Source: Entoloma clypeatum (lineage: Eukaryota > Basidiomycota > Agaricomycetes > Agaricales > Entolomataceae). From it: DNA of 64,000 bases. Every line of letters begins with the position of its first letter. The stretch's first letter is position 1. The position numbers and the translations under genes were made by a program. The stretch covers positions 2,294,001 to 2,358,000 of the forward strand of contig OY751488.1 of NCBI GenBank assembly GCA_963565915.1, given 5' to 3'. The notes under the pieces are model-generated. The model worked only from the letters and a program-made list of their open reading frames with translations, had not been told where the DNA came from and did not search any database. Shown piece by piece: positions 44,995-57,063 of the stretch.

Positions 44995-45417
44995 TGACAA
45001 TGTGCCAAAAGGCAACTGTCGCATTTGTTCTGGAGGTGTGAGGATTATATATATGTATCCTTCCGTTGACCGCGCATCGCCTTAAAAGATCGATGATGGG
45101 TGCCTGGCAGGACTCAGGCCTCAGGGGTCTCCCATCATACAAACTCGACAGCTAGGCACGGCCGTCATCCTCAAAGGTGACGACTGGACCTTGAGATTTG
45201 TGACAGTCGACCTAGATTTTAATTCCGCCATTCCGTGTACCGGATTCCTCAACTCAACCGCGAAAGGATGCTTTGCTTGGAAGCCTGGTATTATAGCAAG
45301 TTTATTCCAACGATCAGAAGACTCTAGGTATGTGTGAATATAGATAGGAACAATTAAAAGGGAACCGTCGAGGCGACGTACAGGAACCGTCCAATAAATC
45401 AATGTCTGAGAGCAGCG
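44995..45417. other. 423-bp spacer upstream of the WW gene
   Basis: Holds the promoter of the WW gene and the 3' end of the metalloprotease gene on the same strand. No additional gene seen. Confidence 0.4.
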
Positions 45418-46537
45418 CTATGCGTGCTGTTCATTTCCGCATGCCTTCTCGAGATCTTCCTGCTCCTTCCGCAACCGCGCCATAGTCGCCTCCAGCACCC
45501 GCCGTCGACGTTCTTCTATCGTCTCCGTCAAAGGGACCCCGCCTGAACCGCTGCCTCCACCGAGAACATGGAGTTGGGCACCATGATCTGCGTCTAAATC
45601 CGGAACAGACGCTTCGTAAAAATCTCCACTGCCCATCAAAATATGTGCGCCTCGTGCAGCGGCACGCTCGAACTCTGCCACTTCTCGGTTGAGCTTCGAA
45701 TTGAGCTCTTTGAACTATTCGACAAAAACAGAAATTAGTACCTGACTGAACAGGAATGTGAAACAAAAAACAACTAGCACTCACATTCTCGTCGTGGTCT
45801 CCCCACACATTGTGTGCAAGTTCATGACAGAGCACTTTCCTGACGTCTGAGTACAGCCGGAACCCGTCGTATCGGTCCGTGCGGAGGCGCAGCTTGACCG
45901 CTTCCCCGTGGTTGACGTTCAGTCCGAGCAGTCCCGGGTGCTCGTGAGGTGCGAGTTCGGTCAGGACACCAACGGAGAACGCGTTCTTGTGCATAATATG
46001 TTTGATCGCGGGGTCTTCGGAGAGTCTGGAGAGGAGAGTGAGGGACGCGGAGGGGTTGGGGAGGTGTGGCAGCGGTGTGAGGTGGTGAAATCGGTATTTC
46101 TGGGAGGAGCTGGTAGAGAGGCTAGTGGAGCGAAGCTGTATTGCGCAGAGTTCGTATTGAAAATAGCCGCAATGGAAGAAATCGCGCACCTTTACCGGAG
46201 GGTTGAGAGCACGCTCTCGAAGTATCCTTTCCCGCTTCTTCTGCTCGTCCTCGGTGGATTGCAGCGACGTCAGCTCCCGCAAGGTAGAGCCCAGGATGTG
46301 GATCTTGAGACCATTCCTGATCCCAGCTTGTGCTAGGGTCATTTCGCTCTGGTGATTCGAGGCAGCAATCAGTAGATTCTTTCCTTTGGAGAGCAGCTTT
46401 TGGAGTGAGGAAGGAACATGAGTTAGCTCTTCAAGTTGTTCCTGAAGAGCTGCGACGGTGGTGTCGGGAGAGTAGGAGAGAACACGGGAGGTACCGCGAA
46501 AAGAGACTGTGAATGATATGAGTGCACTAGACGACAT
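45418..46537 (-). CDS. Ubiquitin-like plus WLM-domain metalloprotease
   Basis: Residues 1-85 form a ubiquitin-like fold: MSSSALISFTVSFRGTSRVL, LQKLLSKGKNLLIAASNHQ, AGIRNGLKIHILGST. A helical linker with KKRERILRERALNPP leads to the WLM domain. It has AIKHIMHKNAFSVGVLTELA, GLLGLNVNHGEAVKLRLRTD and the zinc site HELAHNVWGDHDEN (HExxH plus the downstream HD). One intron after DEN is followed by FKELNSKLNREVAEFE, and the protein ends ERRRRVLEATMARLRKEQED. WLM proteases (Wss1, SPRTN relatives) degrade DNA-protein crosslinks; the UBL-WLM subtype is common in fungi. The zinc ligands are intact, so an active enzyme is expected. Confidence 0.9.
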
Positions 46538-46747
46538 TAGATGGGAGTGAAGAGGGTATAGTAAGTATAGTGCGCACCATCATCATGATACTTATTGTCA
46601 ATCCGTCGCCGTGGTGAGTAAGCTTGTGGTATGACTGAGCGCTGAGTCAGCTGCGGCCGATGAATATTACGACTAAGTATACATAACTACCACAGGAGAT
46701 AGGATATAGCGGTATCGCCAGTTGGTGGTCTACCAGTTCTTCTACAT
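46538..46747. other. Spacer between WLM and RING genes
   Basis: 210 bp on the same strand; the promoter of the WLM gene and the 3' end of the RING gene share it. Confidence 0.4.
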
Positions 46748-47734
46748 CTACTCAGGCTCCAACTCGTGATGCAAATGAGCAGGTGCAGACAATCGTGGAC
46801 GCTTCGGGCGAGGAGGGGGAGGGCGACCCATGGACCGTGTCTTGCGTGGAAGTGGCCGAATTTCGCGAGGTCGCGAAGAGACCTCGTCGTGGTATACAGG
46901 AGCATCACAAAAAGAGTTTTCTGGTTTGGACTGAGAGCGGGGTTGGTCTTGTAGATCATTGAACCTTGAGCAAATAATATTAGCAGAGAATAGAATGATC
47001 GACAAAGGTCCTCACTGGTTATTGAGGTCACGGAACTGGCGCTTGAGCTTCTGATACTTGCTGGACAACTGCTCCCGATCGAATTCTGAGCTCTCGAGTT
47101 GTTCGGCAAGCTCGCTGACTTCGGCTCTGCTGTCGGCGAGACTTTCGTCAAGATTTTCAACCTTTTCTATGGCCTCTTTCTCTCCAGCGGCATGAGCCTT
47201 TGCGGCAGCCATATATTGTTCACACTGCTTTAACAGCAGCTCCTGTTCCTTCTCCAGCTTTTTTATCCTGATCTCGGCTTTGGAAAGCTTTTTCTTGAGA
47301 TCGGAATTTGCAGAGGAATCTAAATACACGCGTCGGACGGCTGGGACGACATACTGATGATATTTTTTGGGAAGATACGTCAACTGTGAAGGGGTTCAGG
47401 GCAACAAAGGCTGTAGTGTGGGTTAGGCTAACATCAGGAGTGACTGTAAGGTACGGTGAGCGTGAGCTGCGAGTGGCTGTGATGGATAACTGACCTATGT
47501 TGAATACAGTGCGACAGGTGGGGCAGAATGAGGTGAGGCCGTCGTTGTCGGGTGCGTTGACATGATCTGCGAGACACTTTGTGCAATAGACATGGCCTAG
47601 CGAGGGAGACGTGAGTGGCATGGAACACCGATGGATCACCAGAGTTTACCACAGAGAATGGAGACGGGATCCTTGAAGGCGGACAAGCAGATGGAGCATT
47701 CGGGGCCACCACCGCCGTTGGACGTGGTGGGCAT
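46748..47734 (-). CDS. RING-finger protein with coiled coil
   Basis: It starts MPTTSNGGGGPECSICLSAF at 47734. The C3HC4 RING is complete: CSIC, then ILCGHVYCTKC, then FCPTCR, with one intron between ILC and GHVYC. After an intron comes LTYLPKKYHQYVVPAVRRVY, then a coiled coil of about 90 residues (AEIRIKKLEKEQELLLKQCE to QLSSKYQKLKRQFRDLNNQ), another intron, and a basic Pro/Arg tail (RPLPRKTRSMGRPPPPRPKR). Likely an E3 ubiquitin ligase. The junction between the RING exon and the LTYLP exon does not resolve to a clean phase with the most obvious donor, so that intron may use another site. Confidence 0.8.
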
Positions 47735-47860
47735 TGATTGAACGCGATCGTGACCAAACAGTGCCAATTCGCGCCTCCCCCTCCCCCTCCCCCTCCTCCT
47801 CCTGTACTTACATAGCTTCTCGTAATTTCCAGGTCATCCTGCACTCTCGTTTAGAAGTGG
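47735..47860. promoter_or_regulatory. 126-bp bidirectional promoter with CCCTCC polypyrimidine tract
   Basis: Head-to-head spacer between the RING gene and the coiled-coil gene. It contains a nearly pure C/T run (about 47775-47802, CCTCCCCCTCCCCCTCC type). Such strand-asymmetric tracts are common in compact fungal promoters and can form triplex DNA or, on the G-rich strand, quadruplex DNA. Confidence 0.6.
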
Positions 47861-49601
47861 ATGTCTTCGAGCCCAAACTTCAACGCAGCATATAGAGGTT
47901 CCTCCCCGTCCAAGTTGGCCCACAACCGCTCCCACTCCAGACCCTCTTCGCGCACCTCTGTTCGCTCCTTGCGCACCCACAGCCCATCCTTTTCCGTCGA
48001 CGACCCCGGTAGGCAGCTTGCCACTTGCCGCTCTTTGACCCTCTGACAGTCGCTTAGTCGCCGTCCGAAATCAGGTCTCCACCCTCAGACACACCATAAG
48101 ACACCAGCAGGCCCAGCTACACAACCTTGAGAACATCCTCCTTCGTGGTCCCCGTGGGGTCCAGGAACAACCAGAAGACATGACATCACCCACATCACCC
48201 CCTCCCTCGTCCTACGTCCCCCTCGAGTCCACCCCCTCAAAGCCCAAACGTCGCTCAAGTTACGACATCCTCCATGGCATAGCCGGTCCAGAGTCAAGCT
48301 TGCCTCTTCCGAAGAAGGACAGCCTAGAAGAGAATGGCATTCAAGAGGGTGTTCCAATCAACTTTGGCACAAACCCTGCATCTCCCTCATACAGACGCGC
48401 CTCCAGCCCCACAAGGACACTCAGTCGTACGTCTTTTCTAACCGACGCGTTATACATTATTTATACAACTCTCAGGTATCCCCGTCGCAGCAGTAGGTCA
48501 GTAATCACCCTTTACCCGTCCCTCCTTCCCTCTTTGTGTGATACGATCACTATGCTCATAGGAAATGCTCGGGCACTAGCCGACGACGGTCAGACCCCAA
48601 ACCAACGCCCCGCTCCTTCCACCTCTTCCAAACTCTCCCCCATCGATCCTGACACATCAACAAGCTCCCTACAACCCCCATCCCCCAACACAAACGCAAG
48701 CCGACGCATATCCCTCACGCCTGGCGGAACCACCAAAGTCCTGGCGGACCTGCAAACCGGTGTCGTCAATGCACGCAATGCGCTGGAGAATACCAAGTCG
48801 CAATTGAGGCTGTCCCAAAGGACCGTCGCCCAGCTCACACGACAGACTGAGGACCTGAAGGAAGGGAGGGAGAGGCTCCGTCTGGAGAACGAGGGGCTTA
48901 ACAACGTCGTTGCGAGGAAGGAGCGGCTGTTGCAGGAGGTATTTTTGCTTGTTTTGCCTGTCCTCTAGTCCACTGAACAACTTGTTCTTAAAAGGTCTTG
49001 GAGCGGGCTCGAAAAGCCGAGGCCGAAGTCGTTACACTCAAGGCACAACTTAAAACAGAGACCATCGCTTCTAAAAAGTCTGTCCAAGAAATGAAAGCGG
49101 CCCTCACCGAATCGACCGCGCTTTCACAAAAGTCGGAGCGAGAGTACATTACACTCCGAGACAGCATAAAAGGGCTCGTGGAATCGTGGAAAACGGACAC
49201 AGATCGACTGCGGGACGAGATGCGAAAACGAGAGGACAAGGTGAAAGCTGAAGCTGAGGCGGTGGGGAAGAAGTATCGGCTGCTTCTCGATGAAGTTCGT
49301 GTCGCGGAAGGACGGAGGGCCGAGGTGGAAAAGCTGAGGGGGCAAGATAAAAAGGCCGCGACTGATGTGGAGCGAGCGTGGCGGGATGAGATTCAGCACT
49401 TGAAGGCACGAGTCGAGAAAAGTTCAAAGGATACCGACGCAGCCAATGCTACCGCACAGTGAGTACTCGTTTACTTTTCATGCCCCAAAAGACTCACGTT
49501 TGTTTTGCAGGCATTTGTCAGGCGAACTTGCGAGACTGAGAAGACTTTTACAGGCCGCTGGCAGGTCGTCAGAGACACCAGCCGAGAGTGCACCTACATA
49601 A
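47861..49601 (+). CDS. Long coiled-coil protein, She3-like by architecture
   Basis: It begins MSSSPNFNAAYRGSSPSKLA with a Ser/Arg-rich disordered start. An intron falls in codon GG after SFSVDDP, then VAVRNQVSTLRHTIRHQQAQ opens a first helix. A Ser/Pro linker (TSPTSPPPSSYVPLESTPSK) is followed by two small introns near 48.43-48.56 kb. A long coiled coil runs from TKVLADLQTGVVNARNALEN to WRDEIQHLKARVEKSSKDTD, broken by one intron near 48.94 kb. The last exon (49511-49601) encodes HLSGELARLRRLLQAAGRSS. Basidiomycete proteins of this layout are often named SWI5-dependent HO expression protein 3 (RNA-transport adaptor). I rely on memory for that, so treat it as a hint. Confidence 0.7.
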
Positions 49602-50235
49602 CTCGTTTTGTGACATTCATTCGTCATATTCATGGACCCCTGATGGGCCTTTTTTCATCTTTGCCATCTTCCTTGCTCACCATCCCTTTTTTTCCGCTTC
49701 GCTTTCAATGCACTTATCCATAATACCACATTCACTGATACCGGATTCTAACCCACCAGCACATTAGACTGAAGGAAATATGCTTTTTATGTTTTTCGCT
49801 ATGGTTGGTTTTGCATATAACAAGTCAGAAGAATGAACACGGCTTTACCCTGAACCGTCACTGGGCATTTGAATAGAGGGATAGGCCAAGCCGACTATAC
49901 ATATTGAATCCCGCGTAAATTATAATATGAGTACCGTACTGTCGTCCAACTGTCGTCGCCTTGGAAAAGCGTCGGATGACTCGGATCTGTTTCTCGACCA
50001 CCAGAGCTCACCGCTCTCATCCATCACCACATGTTTATCGTCCCCGCGGTCGCAGCTCGAAAGAATTGTCCTCCTATACACCCGGGACCGGTATAAATCC
50101 ATAACCGTTACCCAGTGGTTCCCTTATTATGCGAGGATGTATGACCCGACAGGTACCTTGAATAGCATAAAAGGGTAGCTTCCGTCGCACCTCCTGCCTT
50201 CTTCCCCTGTCCGTCCGAAGTCGAAGCCCCCAACG
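49602..50235. other. 634-bp intergenic region
   Basis: 3' UTR of the coiled-coil gene and promoter of the nitronate monooxygenase gene. No gene is supportable in it. Confidence 0.45.
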
Positions 50236-51631
50236 ATGTCGATCATCCAAACCCCCATTACCGAATACTTCGGGATTAAACATCCTATTCTCCTGGCCGG
50301 GTGAGTAACATGGAGCCACTCTGTCTGCCTCGTATTGATCGTGTTATACTAGCATGAATGTTGCGGCTGGGCCGGAGCTGGCTGCGGCCGTTTCGAACGC
50401 GGGTGGTCTCGGCGTCATTGGAGGGGTGGGATACACACCCAAGATCCTCCGCCAGCAGGTGAGTTCTCTGGCCTTTGCGACTTTTTAAATCCACCTCATC
50501 ATCTTTTTTTTAGATACAAGCAATCAAAGATGGACTTACAGACAAGAACTTACCCTTCGGCGTAGATCTTCTCCTTCCCCAAGTCGGCGGCAGCGCCAGA
50601 AAGACAAACGTACGTGCCCCGTCTATCTCTCCTCAGTACTACATATCAATTTTACCCGGGGAACAACAGTACGACTACACGAAAGGGCAACTAGACGACC
50701 TGCTGGACGTCATCATCGAGGGGAGGGCCTCCCTGTTCGTCTGCGCCATCGGCGTCCCACCCAGAGCGGCCGTGGACAAGCTCCACAAAGCCGGCATCCC
50801 TATCATGAACATGGTCGGGCACCCGAAGCACGTCAAGAAGGCGATTGAGGCCGGCGTCGACCTCATCTGCGCGCAGGCGGGCGAGGGCGGCGGACACACC
50901 GGCGACCTGCCCGCGAGCATCTTGATCCCGGCGTGCGTCGACGCGGTCAAAGGGCACACGTCCTCGCTGAATGGGAGGCCGATCTACGTCGTTGGTGCGG
51001 GCGCTGTGTATGACGGCCGGGGGCTCGCGGCGAACTTGATGTGGGGCGCACAGGCCGTTTGTGAGTGGGTTTTTCCTGGTTATGGGACACTTTCTGAGTT
51101 GCATTATGTGAATGTTGCAGGGGTTGGCACGCGGTTTGTGGCCTCGACTGAGGCGGCTGCGCCCAAACACCACAAGGACCTGATTTTGAGTGCTGGGTTC
51201 GAGGATGCGATCACGACCCTTATATATACCGGTCGACCTCTGCGAGTGCGGAAGACGCCTTATATTCAGGATTGGTCCGTGAAGTTCCCTTTTTTCCTCT
51301 CTTGATAAATGGAACTGAATACGACACAGGGAGGAGAACAGACAGGCGGAAATCAAGGAGCTGACGGCCAAGGGAGTCATTCCCCATTACCAGGAACTCG
51401 AGAAGCACCCGGAAAAGTCACTCCAGGGCAGGTAGGATACTGTTGGTGTCTCTTTTTTTTCTCTCTGACTCATGTCGATTCTCCAGGCCTTGGCTTATGG
51501 GCAGAGTTTCCTCCCTTATCAACGATATTCTCCCTGCAAAGGTCATCATCGACAGAATGGTCGAAGAAGGGGCAGATGTGCTCTCGCGCGGTGGCTCGCT
51601 TGTCAAGGTTCATGGGAAGCCGAAGCTGTGA
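50236..51631 (+). CDS. Nitronate monooxygenase (2-nitropropane dioxygenase family)
   Basis: It starts MSIIQTPITEYFGIKHPILL and ends GSLVKVHGKPKL. The FMN-binding TIM-barrel landmarks appear in order: AGPELAAAVSNAGGLGVIGG; LPFGVDLLLPQVGG; GIPIMNMVGHPKHVKKAIEA; LICAQAGEGGGHTGDLPASI, whose GGGHTG holds the catalytic His; IYVVGAGAVYDGRGLAANLM; and VGTRFVASTEAAAPKHHKDL. Introns fall after LLAG, RQQ, RKTN, AQAV, YIQDW and LQGR. The family oxidises alkyl nitronates with O2, removing toxic nitro compounds such as propionate-3-nitronate. Length (about 360 residues) is normal. Confidence 0.92.
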
Positions 51632-51815
51632 CCCATGCACGCTCTCTTAATCTTATTACTAGGATTTATTAAACAAGATTTAAATAATGACGAGCGAATG
51701 ATTATTCAGCCGGTCACGAGTCTCGGGTTGGAATGTTGTTTCACTTTCGATCGTGCTTGGCACTGATCCCATATAGATTCAATGGCTCGGTTATTCTCCG
51801 CTGAGAAACCCCCCA
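51632..51815. other. Spacer between NMO and histidine kinase genes
   Basis: 184 bp, same strand; holds the promoter of the kinase gene. Confidence 0.4.
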
Positions 51816-54800
51816 ATGCCTTCCTCGTCGACCCGTCTTGACTGGACTGACAAACCAGCAGGTTCCAGCTTGCCTCCTCCAGTCGTTCAGCCCTCATCAC
51901 GCGGGTCTAATAATTGCCTCTCGAAATGGCTGCGTTTCGGAACCCGGCGCACGCAGCCAACGACAGAAGCGTCCAAGTCACCCATGTCGGACTGTGAGAA
52001 GAATTGCGGTGTCATCAATGACGACGGGTTTGTCAACGAAGTCGTCGTCGATAGAAGTTGGTCGCAGTTGGGGACGCCAGATTCACGCTCTATATTGGAC
52101 GACGAGTGCTCAGTCAGCGATCTCCCTCAACGAGAGAGCCCCGCACCCAACTTTGAGAACCTGCACAAAATACCATGGGCAGCACGTCCATTTTCGTCCG
52201 TGCTTTGGTGCCGAGTGCGATCCGGTATGACGGAGTTGTTCAGTTCTAGGTTTTCGGACGCGCAGAAGGAATGTGATTATTTGAAGGAATGTTGGGAACA
52301 ATCCAAAACACCCGCACTATGGTCTTCCGGCTTCTTGATCGTGAACTGGGCATTGGCGTCAGGCTTCATATCGCGCAGAACGATGGCAGACACCATATAT
52401 GATTTTTGCGTGAGTATCGCTACGACACACTCATGCCGTCCCATCCCCTGACTGTTCTATTTTCCTCTCCAGGTGGTACCAGTTTTGACCTTCCCCATTC
52501 TAATCATGAACGCTTACAATTTTCCCCGCGATCACTCAACTTTCTACCAAGTATTCTTATGCGTCTCGATATGGATTTGGTTTGTTCGCCAGTGTCATTT
52601 AACCATCTCCACTGAAGGACGATATTCAGGCCATCCTACAAGATATTATACATGCGTCTCTGCGGGTTCAATACTCGTTTTCAAGGCCTCTTCCCCTGTG
52701 GAGAAAGGGATTTTTTGTCCACATTTTAGTGCGTCATGCGTGCTTTGTAAACTTCCCTATCACAATTGGTCTCATCAGCTATTCGACTGCGCTGCAAACC
52801 ATCGCTCTCTTCGGTGCATGTCTCAAGCGTTTTCCTGCCCTCATCTCATCAATGATGTTCCTGATTTAGTAGGCCTCCATAATCTGGGGAGTATTTGAGC
52901 CTCCAACTAATCGGCCTTGGCAGCTACTGCTCCATGTTATTTCCAGCAAACCGTTCCAATTGGATTAGACGTACGTCAGTCCTCAGGCTGGTTACCGTTC
53001 CAGTTTGGCTATTTTGAACGCCACAGATACGTTGGATTTCGTCGTGTATCAAGGGTTTTTGCTCTACATCCATTATCGACGAGAAAATGTTGTGGCTTCA
53101 TGCATCCTTTTGACACGTTATTGATATAGTATGCTCCAAACAGGCTTTTCGGCGCTTATACGCCCTCAAAATGCAGCTCAATATTCAATTCAAGCGAACT
53201 CAGGAAGCCCAGATCAATGAAAGAGAAGCTGCAGACTCGAAACGCCGGCTCACGTCGTACGTCGATTATTTTATCCACTCGACCAAGGTTATTCATGAAC
53301 CTCCATGAATGCGCAGCTATGTATTCCATGATAAGTCTCAGTGGACAAAGCATGTCGGGGGTGATCCTTATTCTCCTTTCCACAGGTTCGCGTTCCGTTG
53401 AACACCGCACGTTGGTGTCCTCTTCGAACTTTAAATAAATTATACCTGACCTCACACCCGATGGGACAGTCTTGGCTGTCCAAAACATGAAGGCATCGGG
53501 GATCGACAAAAACCAGGCCCTTGAGTTCAATGCATTAGAAGGAAGTCTGGGTATGATGTCGAAAGGTATTATCGATTCATTCATACCTTTCTCCGAACTG
53601 AACTTGACATAGTTCTGAACGATATCCTGGACTTGTGAGATCTGATCGTAACGTCGTGGGAACTACTTACTTCATAACATCATCTCAGCAATCGAATGGA
53701 CAGCGGAAGGCTAGAATGCCTATCACATGTATGTTGTGGCGCATTATGTGCGTCAGGTCAAGCTCATCTCTAAACGACCAGCCATACGCATTCCATCAAG
53801 TCATGCAATCCTTATTTATACCTCTTCAGCTCGCTACCAATGCTCGTGGTCTAGAGCTTGTGACGAACCTTGATCTTGATATCGACAATGTCAGCCGTAA
53901 ATTTGTCAAGATCGCACCAAGTTACTGATATAAATGCAAGGTTGCTCGGCGTGCCGAATACAAATTTTTGGGCATGAGTGATCAGGCCATTGAGCAACGT
54001 CTCAGAGACGATCGTAGTGGAGACCCCGTGTATGGTATGGTGGTTGGAGACGAAACGCGACTGCGACAAATTGTCACGAATCTGGCGAGGTATGGGCGGC
54101 ATGGTATTCGCTTCTTCTCGATTTCGACTGACAAATATTCCTGCTTTGCAGTAATGCATGCAAATTTACACCATCTGGGGGTAAAGTCACGATAACGACA
54201 TGCTTGGTGTTGCCTCAAATGACGAACTCTCCATCCGTATTGTCATCAGTCCAGTCGATAGTGGTCAGAATTGAGGTTTCCGATACCGGTTGGGGTATTC
54301 GTCCGCAAGACATGGCAGATTGCAATCTTTTCTGTGAGTAGGAAAATGCAGGCACATCAATTTCATCTGACATGGTATGGATTAGCTGCCTTCAACCAGA
54401 CGCAGCAAGGTCGTCTACAGGGTTCGCTCATTCACCATTTATTTCGCTTGTTCTCCAATAAAATTGCATAACAAGGTGGTAAAGGGACTGGGCTTGGCTT
54501 GGCTCTAGTTCGACAAATTGTTAAACTAAGCGGAGGTAGGCTGGGTGTTCAGTCTAAGCTCGGGGAGGGTTCGACATTCTGGGTCGAATTGCGTTTGTCC
54601 ATTCTACTTTCGATCACAGAAACATATACTCACGTCATCTCTTTAGCATTAGGAGTGGGATGCAGAACTGCAGTGCCGTCGCTCCCACCTGTGCCTGGCA
54701 CCACGAGCGTATCCGTAATGCAGATATTGGATGATGCTTTACCTGTATCGCAAAACATTCACAATAGTGCTGATGGTTTGAAATCGATCAAATCCCCTGT

Positions 54801-55779
54801 GGAATCGCTATCACCACGTACTCGATCTGGTTCGGTCCACCACAATATCATGGAGCAAGGTGCGTGTGTGTGTGGACGCAGGCAAAAAAAAAGTTGGAAG
54901 ACTGATAATGTTTTCCGAGGCGGAAAGGTGGAGCTAATCCTTCAGCGACGTAACTCATCGCCACCCCGTTTCTCCTGTAAACCTGGTGAATTGTCCGTTG
55001 GTTGCCATGACGTGATCCCCCTCTTCGAGAAACCAGGCGCTACTGACGAAGATGATTCTTCGGGGACAACGAAACTTTTCGGGCTCGAATTGATTAAGCA
55101 GGAGTACTCCGACACCGACACTGAAATAACCACCCCGAGGCCTTCCCGCCAGTTACCCCCATCTATAATTCAACCGGGTCCTCGCTCTGTTCCGCACGAT
55201 CGCCTCGAGGTCCTCGTCGTCGATGATGATCCTTTAACTAGGACTTTGATGAAGCGTATGCTGACAAGAATGGGATATACCGTCACCACTGCCGAAAATG
55301 GACGTGAAGCTATCCGTCTGATAACGGGTTCAACTGCTCCCGAAAACGGACCAGCAAATGGCGGGAAGGACTTTGCAATTGTCTTCATGGATAACCAGAT
55401 GCCTGTTTTATCAGGATTGAAAGCAGTTGGACAACTACGAGCACTGGGGAGGAAGGACTTCATTGTTGGTGTCACAGGTGAGATGAGGTTACTCAACATT
55501 TTGTACTGTCGCACTCACTTTCTGGCCGAGGCAATGCACTATTGGAGGATCAAAAGGTGAGTTCTGGTATAGTTTTCAGCATTATATAAGCTGTATTTCC
55601 ACAGGAGTACATTGAAGCTGGCGTCGATTAGTGAGTTTTTGTCGATGCTTTCGGGTGGGGACCTATTGATAAGTGAGGCTAGTGTATTAACAAAGCCTGT
55701 TCTCGAAAGGAGTCTCAGGGGGATGTTGGCGCTCGCACTTGAACGTCGCCGAAGTTGTAGCTTAGCGGATGGAACATAA
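51816..55779 (+). CDS. Membrane hybrid histidine kinase with receiver domain; H-box splice site damaged
   Basis: The first exon (MPSSSTRLDWTDKPAGSSLP to DTIYDFC) is cytosolic and disordered, then hydrophobic segments follow (VVPVLTFPILIMNAYNF, FYQVFLCVSIWIWFV, PITIGLISYSTALQTIALF). FVVYQGFLLYIHYRREN is followed by the helix MQLNIQFKRTQEAQINERE. The H-box region reads TSYVFH, then VRVPLNTA. Kinase motifs are present: PYAFHQVMQSLFIPLQLA; N-box NLASNACKFTPSGGK; DTGWGI; and GTGLGLALVRQIVKLSGG. The receiver has LEVLVVDDDPLTRTLMKRML, phospho-acceptor Asp in VFMDNQMPV, and Lys in YVLTKPVLERSL. This is the usual fungal His-Asp relay hybrid kinase feeding an HPt protein. There are about twenty introns. 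The donor that should follow the H-box Glu is not a consensus donor, so the gene may be compromised. Confidence 0.8.
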
Positions 55780-56062
55780 AACAGCCTCCACGTTCGAACT
55801 TGGACTAGTTTCCAAATTAATAAGTACTCTCGTCCTGTGATCGATTTACAATTTCAACGATAAGCCACAACCTCATTTTCGTTTTTGTGACAGACATGAC
55901 GAAAAGCATTGAGGTGAAGAGATTTTCCAGGGCATTTTAATTTCACCATGTTGTGGGAATGCCTCTTTGAATTCTTCGGCAGTGGTCCGTGTGTGACGGA
56001 TGTAGAATGAAAATGGATTCATGGAACATAGTAACATAGCAGGTATCGAGGAAGTCAAAGAT
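55780..56062. terminator. Convergent 3' spacer, histidine kinase / RPL11
   Basis: 283 bp between facing stop codons. No gene seen. The called role is by context only. Confidence 0.3.
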
Positions 56063-56758
56063 TTATTTCTGAGAAGAAACTTGAGTTGGAAAAAGGAAAT
56101 TTGACAGCCAGACCCACCAGAATGATACCATCGAACCTCTGCTTGAACCATGCCATCGTGTCTTCCTTCTTGATACGGTGAGAGTAGCCAATTCGTGCTT
56201 TCTTCTGCTTCCGCCTCGCCACTCGTGCGCCTGGTCGCCCCATCACAACATAGAAATCCATCCCGAAGATACCAATACCAGGATCGTATCGAGCACCAAG
56301 ATCGATATGTTCCTGGATACCGAATCCGAAGTTTCCAGTCTCGGAGAAGTTCTTGCGCCTCAGTTCATACTCTTTCACCTTCAACCCGCGCTCCAAGATC
56401 TCCTCTGCTTTGGGACCACGGATGGTGACATGGACGGCGATTTTTTCGTTGCGACGAATACCGAAAGTACGGACGGTATAGCGGGCTTTTGATGTCACCG
56501 GGGTTTGACCGGTAAGTTGCTCCAAGACTTTGGAAGCACGGGTAAGACGATCGCCAGACTCGCCAACGGAAATGTCTGGGAGAAAGAGAGGGTCAATGTA
56601 GCTTCGAGACAGAAGGAAGGGAGGTATGTACTGATGACGAGTTTGTCGATACGGGGCTCCTTTAGCGGGTTGGTGGGCGTCGTCTTCGCGTCGGCCTAGG
56701 CGGGTTCAGTAGTGCGTGAGCATGTCTCCCGCAATATAAGGCGATTCGAACAGACCAT
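56063..56758 (-). CDS. RPL11: 60S ribosomal protein L11 (uL5)
   Basis: The ATG at 56758 forms an exon of only three coding bases, split from the next codon by an intron that ends before [20 protein letters not shown]. After another intron comes [20 protein letters not shown], then [76 protein letters not shown] and [13 protein letters not shown]. The last exon is just Lys plus stop (AAATAA at 56063-56068). Product is the 5S RNP protein of the large ribosomal subunit, with a known extra-ribosomal role in stress signalling in animals. Sequence is strongly conserved and complete. Confidence 0.95.
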
Positions 56759-57063
56759 TTTGTCGGAGATCAGTGGTTTGTCGTTGCACCTACCTATGAA
56801 GAGACTCCAGTCCGACGGGTGGCTGAAACCTTATTTTTGAAGTTCTACATAGGCACCGCAACTTGCCGTACATCAGCCATCATTTGATCTAATCTGATTG
56901 GATCAAATATCAAGAAATCTGGGTACCTGCTGATGTAAATAGGGATACTCCTCAACAAGTACGACATGGAGTTGACACGGAGCCAATGAGGAGATGCCGT
57001 GTCCATTACATAACTTCACCCACTTGATGCAACTGCCAATTCGAATTTGATTTTGATTTTGAA
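56759..57063. promoter_or_regulatory. 305-bp divergent promoter, RPL11 / CRD1
   Basis: Head-to-head spacer between a ribosomal-protein gene and a mitochondrial lipid gene. A conspicuous AT-rich inverted stretch GATCTAATCTGATTGGATC lies near 56886-56904. Confidence 0.45.
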
